A stretch of 23,644 nt of DNA from DASQJL01 sp036380835 (GTDB lineage: Bacteria; Eisenbacteria; RBG-16-71-46; SZUA-252): contig DASVDZ010000090.1 of assembly GCA_036380835.1 (NCBI GenBank), forward strand, positions 1 through 23,644. The letters are read 5' to 3'. Positions 1-6,119 of the stretch are shown here, piece by piece (the first letter of the stretch is position 1; each line of letters opens with the position of its first letter). The position numbers were made by a program, and so were the translations under genes. The notes beneath the pieces were generated by a model, which was given only the letters and a program-made list of their open reading frames with translations, had not been told where the DNA came from and made no database searches.

Positions 1-517
1 CGTCCTGCGCCCAGTAGCGGTCGCGGATCTCGCCGCGGCTCAGCTCGGTGAACGCGACGGGAGAGCCGCGCTCGGTGGCGCGCGTCGTCGTCACCTCGAT
101 ACCCGGAAGCGGGAACGCGCGGGGGGTGAGGCGGATGGTGATCGTCGCGGCGGAGGCGAGGTCGTACGCCACAGTGTCGGGCTGGTAGCCGAGGCGGGAC
201 GCCACGAGGCGGCCCTGCTCCGCGGGCAAGCGGGCCAGGTGGAACGTTCCCGCGGCGTCGGTCGCGGTCTCGCGGACGAGCGCCGCCTCGGCGCCGATCG
301 TGCGCACGCGGACGTCGGCCAGCGGGCGGCCGGTCGGGGCGTCGACGACCGTGCCGGAGAGGGTGGCCGCGAGCCCTACGTCGGTCGATACCGTGAGGTC
401 GGGGGACTGGGCGCGCCCCGCGCTCGGCGCGACGCAGAGCGCGATCGCGAAGCAGAGCGTGGCCGCGAGGCAGGAGGCGAACAGGGCGGCGTGACGAAGC
501 GAAGCGAAGCGGGACAT
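1..517 (-). CDS. TonB-dependent receptor, N-terminal part (probable thiamin/thiamin-precursor outer-membrane transporter)
   Basis: The frame is open from the ATG at 517 to the window edge, giving the first 172 residues. Residues 1-37 form a signal peptide: basic start, long hydrophobic core, cleavage likely after GRA or AQ. Residues about 50-132 form a carboxypeptidase-regulatory-like beta-sandwich (SGTVVDAPTGRPLADVRV, then FHLARLPAEQG and SRLGYQPDTV), which commonly precedes TonB-dependent receptors. From about 143 the sequence TTTRATERGSPVAFTELSR followed by EIRDRYWAQD looks like the TonB box and the start of the plug. The barrel lies outside the window. A strong Shine-Dalgarno (AAGGAAGG) precedes the ATG. 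The leader carries a TPP riboswitch, so the substrate is probably thiamin or a related pyrimidine or thiazole; in Bacteroidetes, thi-box-controlled TonB receptors are known. The receptor class is seen in the sequence; the substrate is inferred from the riboswitch. Confidence 0.85.
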   Translation of the reverse strand, partial: MSRFASLRHAALFASCLAATLCFAIALCVAPSAGRAQSPDLTVSTDVGLAATLSGTVVDAPTGRPLADVRVRTIGAEAALVRETATDAAGTFHLARLPAEQGRLVASRLGYQPDTVAYDLASAATITIRLTPRAFPLPGIEVTTTRATERGSPVAFTELSRGEIRDRYWAQD

Positions 518-527
518 CGAAGCCACC

Positions 528-584
528 TTCCTTCCCGGGAACGAATCGGGCCGTCTCCAAGCGAGGGAGGCGGCCACGAAGGAA
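528..584 (-). promoter_or_regulatory. Candidate riboswitch expression platform (Shine-Dalgarno sequestration)
   Basis: On the minus strand, TTCCTTC (584-578) is perfectly complementary to GAAGGAA (534-528), which is the Shine-Dalgarno of the TonB receptor. The two enclose a strong hairpin at 575-549, GGCCG-C-CTCC paired with GGAG-A-CGGCC. No run of U follows that hairpin, so a translational rather than transcriptional switch fits better. TTCCTTC overlaps an alternative small hairpin CGAAG...CTTCG just upstream, which could act as the competing state. Read by eye, without folding energies. Confidence 0.45.
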
Positions 585-603
585 CGGCTTCGTCGTCGTC
601 CAG

Positions 604-681
604 TTTCCCTACGCTGGCATGACCCAGATCAGGTTCTTAGGGTGTGATCTCAGGCCGGTATTCCGGCCACCCCTAACGGAC
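604..681 (-). ncRNA. TPP riboswitch (thi box)
   Basis: Read on the minus strand, the segment has the THI-box landmarks in order. GGGGTG with its P3 arm (GGCCGGAATACCGGCC) comes first, then CTGAGATCACACCC, then GAACCTGATCTGGGTCATGC, then CAGCGTAGGGAA. The core blocks CTGAGA, ACCUGAUCUGG and GCGUAGGGAA match the family closely, so identification is strong. It begins within a few bases of the transcription start predicted from the TTGACA promoter at 711-716 and ends about 87 bases before the receptor ATG. It should repress the TonB receptor when thiamin pyrophosphate is plentiful. Confidence 0.95.
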
Positions 682-687
682 CTCCGG

Positions 688-716
688 AGCATGCGCCGTG
701 CGGGGCGGGGTGTCAA
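688..716 (-). promoter_or_regulatory. Sigma-70-type promoter of the TPP riboswitch and TonB receptor
   Basis: TTGACA (716-711) is followed after 17 bases by CATGCT (693-688). The -35 is perfect and the -10 is weak. Transcription would start near 681, exactly where the riboswitch aptamer begins, which supports the call. Confidence 0.6.
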
Positions 717-730
717 GGGGAGCCCGCCGA

Positions 731-759
731 TTGCGCCCGGCCCGAGCGGTGGATAGACT
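731..759 (+). promoter_or_regulatory. Candidate promoter of the GT39-like gene, giving a leaderless or near-leaderless mRNA
   Basis: TTGCGC (731-736) and TAGACT (754-759) are 17 bases apart. The predicted start is at about 766, directly against the ATG at 767, and no Shine-Dalgarno is visible before that ATG. It faces away from the riboswitch promoter at 688-716. Confidence 0.45.
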
Positions 760-766
760 CGCGCGC

Positions 767-2743
767 ATGCCGGCGCCACGGAGCACCGCTCCCCGGAGGG
801 AATTCGGATCGCTCGACTGGGCCCTTCCCGCCCTCGTGGCGCTCGTCCTCTCGATTCCCATGCTCCGGTACGGGTTCCTCTGGGACGACTACACGTTCCT
901 GAACGAGGCCCGATCGTTCTCGCTGGGGAACCTCTCGCCCTTCCATCCCTCGATCGATCCGTTCTGGCGGCCGATCACGCGCGAGATCTACTTCGGCCTG
1001 ATCGAGCGGTTCGGGGCCGGGGCGGCGGTCGTGGGGCATCTATTGAACCTCGTGGTGCTCGTCGCCGACGTATCCCTGCTCGTCCGCTTCGCCACGCCCA
1101 TGCTCGGGCGCCGCGCCGCGTTCCTCGCGGGCCTCGTCTTCTCGGGTCTCGGCGCCCTCTCGTTCGTGGCCGGATGGGTGAGCGGGGCCCAGGACCTCCT
1201 GGCCATGTTCCTCGTGTTGCTCGCGCTGACGCTTCGGACCCGCGGAGCGACCGGCGCGGCGCTCGCGGCTTCCGTCGCCGCGCTCCTTTGCAAGGAGACG
1301 GCGGCGGTGTTCCTTCCGGTCGTCGCGTGCCTGTCGTGGATCGAGGGGAAGACCGAGCGACCCCGGGCCCGGGACGTCGCCCCGTACGCCGTGATCGGCA
1401 TCGCGTGGGCCGCGATCCATCCCGGGATTCGCGGGCTGATCGAGCGCCGGTTCGGGGGGGCGGAACAGATGTACATCGGCGGCGTGGAGCCCGGGGAAGG
1501 CGGCCTTCACCTCCTACGCTACTTCTTGACGCTCCTCAACATTCCGCAGCCGGACCGGTCCGCGGCCTGGCTGCCGTGGATGGCTCCGCTGCTCGCCGCC
1601 GCGATCGTCCTCGTGATCGCCGGCATCCGCCTCGCGAATTCCCTGCCCGCCGCCCGCCGGGCATCCGGCGCGTGGCCGAGGAATCGCGTCGTGGCGGCGT
1701 CCCTGTACATGACGGTCGTGCCGGTCCTCTTCACCGCCGCGTTCGTGCGCATCTGGCAACCGTACTACACCGCCATCGGCGGCATCGGACTGTCCATGCT
1801 CGCGGGCGCCTGGCTGGTGCGACAGAGGACCGCCGTCACGGCGGCGATCCTCGTCGCGTTCGTCGTTCTCGGGGTGCGCGCCCGGAGCCAGGCGTTCGAT
1901 CCCGACATGCTGACCGAGCGAAATTTCGAGAGCGCCGGGGCGGCGCTGGCCAAGCTCGAACGCGGATTCCGATCGCTCCACGCCCGCCTGCCCGCGGACT
2001 CCCGCGTCGTCCTGTCGACGCAGGTGGGCGACGTCGTCCACACCCACCTCTTCAAGCTCCAGGTGCTCCGCCAGTGGTATCGCGACGCGTCGATCCAGAC
2101 CCTCCCGCCCGACGCGCGAAGGACGCGGCGACGTCCGGAGCGCTTCTTCCTCGTCACGCCGCGCCTCGACGTGGCGGAGATCGACCCGTCGCGGTTCGCG
2201 TTCACGCCGGCGGGGCTGCCGGTCGAGTACTCCTGGGCGGAGTGCGCCTTCCGCGGCTACGCGCTCGGCCTCTACGCCTCCGGGGACGTGGCGGGCGCGA
2301 CGGCGATGCTCACGGGAATGCCGGAGGTCAACGAGCCGATCCGGAACAGCCACCATCGCTTGGCGGCGGCGCTCCTCCTCGCGGCCGGGCGGCGCGAGGA
2401 AGCGGAGCGATTGCTCGCGCCGCTCGACTCGCTTCCCCGGGACTACGCTCTGGCGAACGTCGCCGCGTTTCTCGCCGAGCCGATGCCCGGCGAGCCGATC
2501 GACGGTTCCGTGCTGAGAGCGTTCGGCTTCGACGTCGGGGATCGCGAGGCATGGCTGACCCTGGCGCGCTGGTCCGCGGAGAACGGGCGTCCGGAGGCGG
2601 GGCTCCGATACGTCGGCGCGCTCCTGAAGGTGGATGCCGGGAATGCCGAGGCGGCGGCGCTTCGGGAGCGACTCCGGCAAATGCAGCGGCAGGAGGTCAC
2701 CTTCCCGCTCGAGGACGCGCCTCCCCTCGCGCCGCGCGCCTGA
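767..2743 (+). CDS. Polytopic membrane protein, GT39/PMT-like glycosyltransferase with C-terminal TPR-like region
   Basis: The 658-residue protein begins with a cytoplasmic tail and a first membrane helix (ALPALVALVLSIPMLRYG). This is followed by FLWDDYTFL with the acidic pair D40-D41, and then by FWRPITREIYF. A first external loop with an acidic motif like this is typical of the GT-C fold (GT39, ArnT, PMT), which uses polyprenyl-phosphate sugars. Roughly ten further hydrophobic segments run to about residue 370. The last about 270 residues are soluble, alanine- and leucine-rich helical pairs (AAALLLAAGRREEAERLL, ARWSAENGRPEAGLRYVGAL) resembling tetratricopeptide repeats. The ATG at 767 was chosen over an upstream in-frame start at 698, which would lie on top of the divergent riboswitch promoter and add an arginine-rich unlikely tail. 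Acceptor and sugar donor are unknown. An O-antigen-ligase-like or other GT-C role is possible. Confidence 0.75.
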   Translation: MPAPRSTAPRREFGSLDWALPALVALVLSIPMLRYGFLWDDYTFLNEARSFSLGNLSPFHPSIDPFWRPITREIYFGLIERFGAGAAVVGHLLNLVVLVADVSLLVRFATPMLGRRAAFLAGLVFSGLGALSFVAGWVSGAQDLLAMFLVLLALTLRTRGATGAALAASVAALLCKETAAVFLPVVACLSWIEGKTERPRARDVAPYAVIGIAWAAIHPGIRGLIERRFGGAEQMYIGGVEPGEGGLHLLRYFLTLLNIPQPDRSAAWLPWMAPLLAAAIVLVIAGIRLANSLPAARRASGAWPRNRVVAASLYMTVVPVLFTAAFVRIWQPYYTAIGGIGLSMLAGAWLVRQRTAVTAAILVAFVVLGVRARSQAFDPDMLTERNFESAGAALAKLERGFRSLHARLPADSRVVLSTQVGDVVHTHLFKLQVLRQWYRDASIQTLPPDARRTRRRPERFFLVTPRLDVAEIDPSRFAFTPAGLPVEYSWAECAFRGYALGLYASGDVAGATAMLTGMPEVNEPIRNSHHRLAAALLLAAGRREEAERLLAPLDSLPRDYALANVAAFLAEPMPGEPIDGSVLRAFGFDVGDREAWLTLARWSAENGRPEAGLRYVGALLKVDAGNAEAAALRERLRQMQRQEVTFPLEDAPPLAPRA

Positions 2744-2744
2744 C

Positions 2745-2769
2745 AGGGACCCGCCGGGCGGCGGGCCCT
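2745..2769. terminator. GC-rich hairpin between convergent genes, possible bidirectional terminator
   Basis: AGGG-A-CCCGCC pairs with GGCGGG-CCCT across a GGGC loop, leaving one bulged A. It occupies nearly all of the 33 bases between the stops of the GT39-like gene and the gene on the opposite strand. No T-run follows on either strand, so intrinsic termination is uncertain. Confidence 0.35.
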
Positions 2770-2776
2770 CCGCCCC

Positions 2777-3199
2777 CTACTGCGTCGCGAACGCCGCGGG
2801 ATCCGACCGATCCACCTTGCCGTCCGTCAGGCGCACGGTGAGCCGCCAGTGATAGGCCGTCTGGGGCGCCAGCCGGGAGCGCAGGGCGGGCGGAATCGTC
2901 CACGACGCCGTCTCGAGCGGCGGGCTCGTGAAGAGCGACTCGTCCTCGGCGGTCATGACCGTGACCTCGTAGTCCTTCGCCGCGGCGATGGGCGACCACT
3001 CGAGGCGCACGCGGTCGGGGTCGGAGCGCATCGAGCGCATCTCGTAGATGATGGGGCCGCGGTTGGGAGGCGTCGGGACGGGGGGTCCGTGGTCGGGGCC
3101 ATGCTCGGTGCTGAAGCCAAGGTAGAGTCCGGCCGAGCCCACGACCAGCGTGAGCGCGCCGATCCAGAGAAGCGTCTTCAGATCGCGTCGGTTTGCCAT
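2777..3199 (-). CDS. Hypothetical membrane-anchored protein with a fibronectin-type-III-like domain
   Basis: The protein has 140 residues. Residues 8-28 (KTLLWIGALTLVVGSAGLYL) form one N-terminal membrane anchor or uncleaved signal. A short proline-rich linker (about 33-48) follows. Residues 50-138 look like one beta-sandwich of fibronectin type III character: VRLEWSPIAAAKDYEVTV and YHWRLTVRLTDGKV resemble the B-C and F strands, with Trp and Tyr at the core positions. It should be exposed in the periplasm or on the outer face of the inner membrane. The ATG at 3199 starts 80 bases from the divergent thiamine pyrophosphokinase gene. Nothing in the sequence gives an enzymatic role. The gene ends 33 bases from the convergent GT39-like gene. 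Confidence 0.65.
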   Translation of the reverse strand: MANRRDLKTLLWIGALTLVVGSAGLYLGFSTEHGPDHGPPVPTPPNRGPIIYEMRSMRSDPDRVRLEWSPIAAAKDYEVTVMTAEDESLFTSPPLETASWTIPPALRSRLAPQTAYHWRLTVRLTDGKVDRSDPAAFATQ

Positions 3200-3279
3200 C
3201 GTTCCCTCGACGGTGATACGCTCCGCGCGGCAACGTCCCTGTTTCTACCTCACCATAGCACGAGCGCCAGTAGAACCGC

Positions 3280-3912
3280 ATGCCAACCGCCGTCATCCTG
3301 GCCAACGGAACGCCGCCCTCGCTCGCGACGATGGAGCGCCACCTGAGCCGCGCGTCGCTCTTCGTCTGCGCGGACGGCGGAGCGAACGCGGCGCGGCTCC
3401 ACGGCCTGAAGCCCCACGCCATCGTGGGCGACTTCGACTCGGTGACGCCGGCAACGCTCGCCCACTTCGCCGACGTCCCGCGGGTGAAGGACGACGACAC
3501 CGAGCGCCCCGACACCGAGAAGGCGCTCCGCTACGTGCTCGACCGCGGCCCCTTCGTCGAGATCGTCCTCCTCGGCGCGAGCGCGGGGCGGCTCGACCAC
3601 GTGGTCGGGCACGTCTCGCTCCTCCGGCGCTACGCGGGCCGCGCGCCGCTCGTGCTGGAGGACGACCAGTCGCGCGCGTGGATCGCGAGCGGCGCGGTCT
3701 CCCTCGACTACCCGGCGGGGACCGTGATCTCGTTCTTCGGCGTCGGGACGCCGGCGGAGGGCGTGACCACCGAGAATCTCCGCTTCGCGCTCCGCGACCG
3801 CCGCCTCGAGCTGGGAGAGCAGGACTCGCTCTCGAACGTCGTGACCGCCCGGCCGGCGCGGATCACGATCGGCTCAGGAAGTCTCCTCGTCTTCGTGGTC
3901 AACCGGCCGTAG
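3280..3912 (+). CDS. thiN: Thiamine pyrophosphokinase
   Basis: The enzyme transfers pyrophosphate from ATP to thiamin, making thiamin pyrophosphate in one step, and is the hallmark of thiamin salvage. The 210-residue length is normal. Family signatures are in order: FVCADGGANAARLHGLKPH (28-46), IVGDFDSV (48-55), the acidic DDDTERPDTEKAL block (71-83), LLGASAGRLDHVVGH (97-111), and a C-terminal beta domain with SFFGVG, GVTTENLRFAL and LSNVV (151-188), which forms the thiamin site. The ATG at 3280 has no clear Shine-Dalgarno. The last 14 bases overlap the convergent histidine kinase gene. No TPP riboswitch precedes this gene, although one controls the TonB receptor 2.6 kb away. The two probably serve the same salvage route: import across the outer membrane, then direct pyrophosphorylation. 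Confidence 0.92.
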   Translation: MPTAVILANGTPPSLATMERHLSRASLFVCADGGANAARLHGLKPHAIVGDFDSVTPATLAHFADVPRVKDDDTERPDTEKALRYVLDRGPFVEIVLLGASAGRLDHVVGHVSLLRRYAGRAPLVLEDDQSRAWIASGAVSLDYPAGTVISFFGVGTPAEGVTTENLRFALRDRRLELGEQDSLSNVVTARPARITIGSGSLLVFVVNRP

Positions 3913-5590
3913 CCGCGCGGGGCAAGGAGAGCGTCACCGTCGTCCCCAGCCCATCGCCGGGGCTCTCGAGGCGCACCGCGCCGCCCATCATGTCCACCAG
4001 CTCCTTCACGATCACGAGCCCCAGCCCCGTGCCGCCGTACTTCCGCGTGGTCGACGTGTCCCCCTGCGAGAACTTCCGGAAGAGCCGCGCCCGCTTCTCG
4101 GGATTGATGCCGATGCCGGAGTCGCTGACCGCGATCTCGATGAAGGGCGACCCTTCCGATCCCTCGACGAAGACGCCGACGAGCCCCTCGGGCGTGAACT
4201 TGATCGCGTTCGCGAGCACGTTCACGAGCACCTGGCGGAGCCGCGCCTCGTCCGCCGTGACCCGGAGCCCGTCCGGCACCGGCCCGAACGTGAGCGTGAG
4301 CCCCTTGTCGCGCGCCTGCACTTCCATGCTCCGCTCGACTTCGGCGAGGAGCGGGCCGAGCGCGAAGTCGGCGCACTCCACCTGGAGGCGCCCGGCCTCG
4401 ATCCGGGACAGGTCGAGCACGTCATTGATCAGGTTGAGGAGGTTCCGGGCGCCGTTCGACGCGTGGGTCAGGAGCTCGTTCCGCTCCTCGTCGCTCTCCA
4501 CGAGGCCCTCGATCACGAGGTTCAGGAACCCGATGATCGAGTTGAGCGGGGTCCGGAGCTCGTGGCTCGTGTTCGCGAGGAACTCGTTCTTCAACCGATC
4601 GGCCTCGCGCAGCTCCTGGACGAGGCCCTCGAGCTGCTCGTTCGTCTCCTGGAGCTCGGCCCCCTGCTCCCGGACCGATTGGAGGAGCGACAGGTTCTGG
4701 ATCGCGGTCCCGAGCTGGTAGCTCACGGCGCGCAAGAGGTCGGAATTTCGCGTGGAGAGCTTCTCCCCCTCGACGGAGAGGAGCGACATGACGCCGACGA
4801 CCTCGTCGCGCGCGAGGAGCGGTACGTGGACGACCGTGGCGATGCTCCGGTCGAGGAGCTCCGACTCGGTGACCTGCTCGCCGCTCTGGATCGCGTGAAG
4901 GACGCCGGGGTTGATCGCGTCGGGGATCATGTGCGGCGAGAGGTGGAGCGACTGGTTCAGGTACGACGCTTCGGCGGCGAGGGCGAGCGAGGAGTGCGCC
5001 CCCTCGTACCGGAAGATCCAGCAGGCGTCGATCTCGAGCCCCTCCACGATCTCTCTCGCCGCGACCGAGAGCATCGCCTGCGGGTCCGAGCTCGAGCCGG
5101 TCGCCACCGCAAGGGACGCGAACGCGGCCAGCTCCGCCGCGCGGCGACTCGACTCGGACTCGATCCAGCGCTGGTGGCCCAGCTCGAGCACGGTCGCGAC
5201 GTACCGGACCGCGGGACCGGGCTCGGGGGTCCCCGCCGACGCCGAAGCCGCGCCGACGGGCGTGATCGTGACCATCATCGGGCTCGACTCGCCGAGCGAC
5301 GTCCGGATGTCGAGCTCGCCGATCCACCGGCCCGAGTGGTCGATGTCGGCGAAGATCCGGTCCTCGAGGTCGAGCGGCGCGTCGTTCGAAAGGAACCGGC
5401 GGAAGGGAGATCCGTGGAGGATCGCGGGCGTCAAGCCGGTGGCGTCGGCCAGCGCGTCGTTCGCCCGCACGATCGCGCGGTCGGCCGAGAGCAGCATGAT
5501 GCCGATCGGGGCGCGCTCGAAATGCTCGCGCCAGAGGGCGGCGGTCAGGATCTCGGTTCCGGTCGAGGGATCGGTCTTCGACGACGACAT
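3899..5590 (-). CDS. Soluble PAS-GAF sensor histidine kinase
   Basis: The 563-residue protein has no membrane segment, so it should sense an intracellular signal. A PAS domain covers about 18-135 (FERAPIGIMLLSADRAIVRA, then DATGLTPAILHGSPF). A GAF domain covers about 150-305 (TVVHVPLLARDEVVGVMSLL). A short coiled coil (about 303-335) leads to HisKA with FLANTSHELRTPLNSIIGF, phospho-accepting His343. The ATPase domain has the N box (VLANAIKFTPEG, about 458-469), G1 (VSDSGIGI, 488-495), F box (LFRKFSQGD) and G2 (YGGTGLGLVIVKEL). All catalytic residues are present. The ATG at 5590 follows a good Shine-Dalgarno (GGGAGGA); upstream in-frame codons do not code for protein-like sequence. No response regulator is adjacent. 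The nearest is the orphan receiver at 20551, so a partnership is only a guess. Confidence 0.9.
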   Translation of the reverse strand: MSSSKTDPSTGTEILTAALWREHFERAPIGIMLLSADRAIVRANDALADATGLTPAILHGSPFRRFLSNDAPLDLEDRIFADIDHSGRWIGELDIRTSLGESSPMMVTITPVGAASASAGTPEPGPAVRYVATVLELGHQRWIESESSRRAAELAAFASLAVATGSSSDPQAMLSVAAREIVEGLEIDACWIFRYEGAHSSLALAAEASYLNQSLHLSPHMIPDAINPGVLHAIQSGEQVTESELLDRSIATVVHVPLLARDEVVGVMSLLSVEGEKLSTRNSDLLRAVSYQLGTAIQNLSLLQSVREQGAELQETNEQLEGLVQELREADRLKNEFLANTSHELRTPLNSIIGFLNLVIEGLVESDEERNELLTHASNGARNLLNLINDVLDLSRIEAGRLQVECADFALGPLLAEVERSMEVQARDKGLTLTFGPVPDGLRVTADEARLRQVLVNVLANAIKFTPEGLVGVFVEGSEGSPFIEIAVSDSGIGINPEKRARLFRKFSQGDTSTTRKYGGTGLGLVIVKELVDMMGGAVRLESPGDGLGTTVTLSLPRAATAG

Positions 5591-5692
5591 GCGCGGCGGT
5601 TCCTCCCGTGGCGGGCCCCCGCGGGCGCCCGGTATGCACGTATCGGCGTCCCGGGGGCCGTTCTGGAGGACTTGGAGGCGCTCCGCCTTCGC

Positions 5693-5721
5693 TTTACCGG
5701 CGCTCCGGGGGCGGCTATGCT
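5693..5721 (+). promoter_or_regulatory. Candidate promoter of the glycine-zipper membrane protein
   Basis: TTTACC (5693-5698) and TATGCT (5716-5721) are separated by 17 bases. Transcription would start near 5728, leaving a leader of about 45 bases that holds the Shine-Dalgarno GGAGG 8 bases before the ATG at 5774. Confidence 0.4.
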
Positions 5722-5773
5722 GCCGTGGAAACAGAAGTTGGCCGGCCTCGCGCCAGGGATGGAGGGATCGGAG

Positions 5774-6115
5774 ATGACCAAGGTCACCGCGGGCGTGCTC
5801 ACGGGGATCGCGCTCGGCGCCGCGCACGGGCTGGCCATGGGGTGGGGCGAGCCGCGCGCGTTCGAGGTCTTCACGATGGTCCTGGGACGGGCCTCCCAGG
5901 GAATCATCAACGGGGTACTCGCCGCCTACGTCACCCCGGGTCGCACCCCGGTCTGGCGCGGGATCCTCCTCGGCGGCGCGATCGGGCTCGTGCTCGGCGG
6001 CGTGGCCGGGATCCACGGCCGGAACTGGCTCCAGACCATTCCCGCGGGCGGGCTGATCGGCGGCGCGTGCGGCGCCGCGACGGCGAGGGCGGGGCGCACG
6101 CGCCCGGCCCGCTGA
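5774..6115 (+). CDS. Hypothetical small membrane protein with glycine-zipper helices
   Basis: The protein has 113 residues and is mostly hydrophobic. Three or four helices carry GxxxG-like spacing: TAGVLTGIALGAAHGLAMGW (4-23), QGIINGVLAAYV (about 42-53), GILLGGAIGLVLGGVAGIHG (about 63-82) and PAGGLIGGACGAATA (about 89-103). The C-terminus is basic (RAGRTRPAR). The ATG at 5774 is favoured by GGAGG eight bases upstream; an ATG at 5717 in the same frame lies inside the predicted -10 box. It is divergent from the histidine kinase and ends five bases before the convergent M16 stop. I do not recognise a characterised family. Tight helix packing in the inner membrane is the only inference offered. 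Confidence 0.65.
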   Translation: MTKVTAGVLTGIALGAAHGLAMGWGEPRAFEVFTMVLGRASQGIINGVLAAYVTPGRTPVWRGILLGGAIGLVLGGVAGIHGRNWLQTIPAGGLIGGACGAATARAGRTRPAR

Positions 6116-6119
6116 CCCG

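Noticed and set aside
698..766. Earlier start codon for the GT39-like protein
   Set aside because: It would add an arginine-rich tail and overlap the TTGACA promoter and riboswitch on the other strand. The ATG at 767 lies directly behind a TAGACT box.
1174..2841. 555-codon open frame in the +1 shifted frame of the GT39-like gene
   Set aside because: Its translation is Arg/Gly/Pro-rich low complexity. The membrane helices and WDDY motif are in the other frame.
5591..6016. N-terminal extension of the histidine kinase up to 6016
   Set aside because: The extra residues are His/Arg/Pro-rich and antisense to the glycine-zipper gene. The ATG at 5590 has a proper Shine-Dalgarno.
4463..6115. 550-codon plus-strand frame ending with the glycine-zipper protein
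   Set aside because: Only the last 113 codons look like a protein; the rest is antisense to the histidine kinase.
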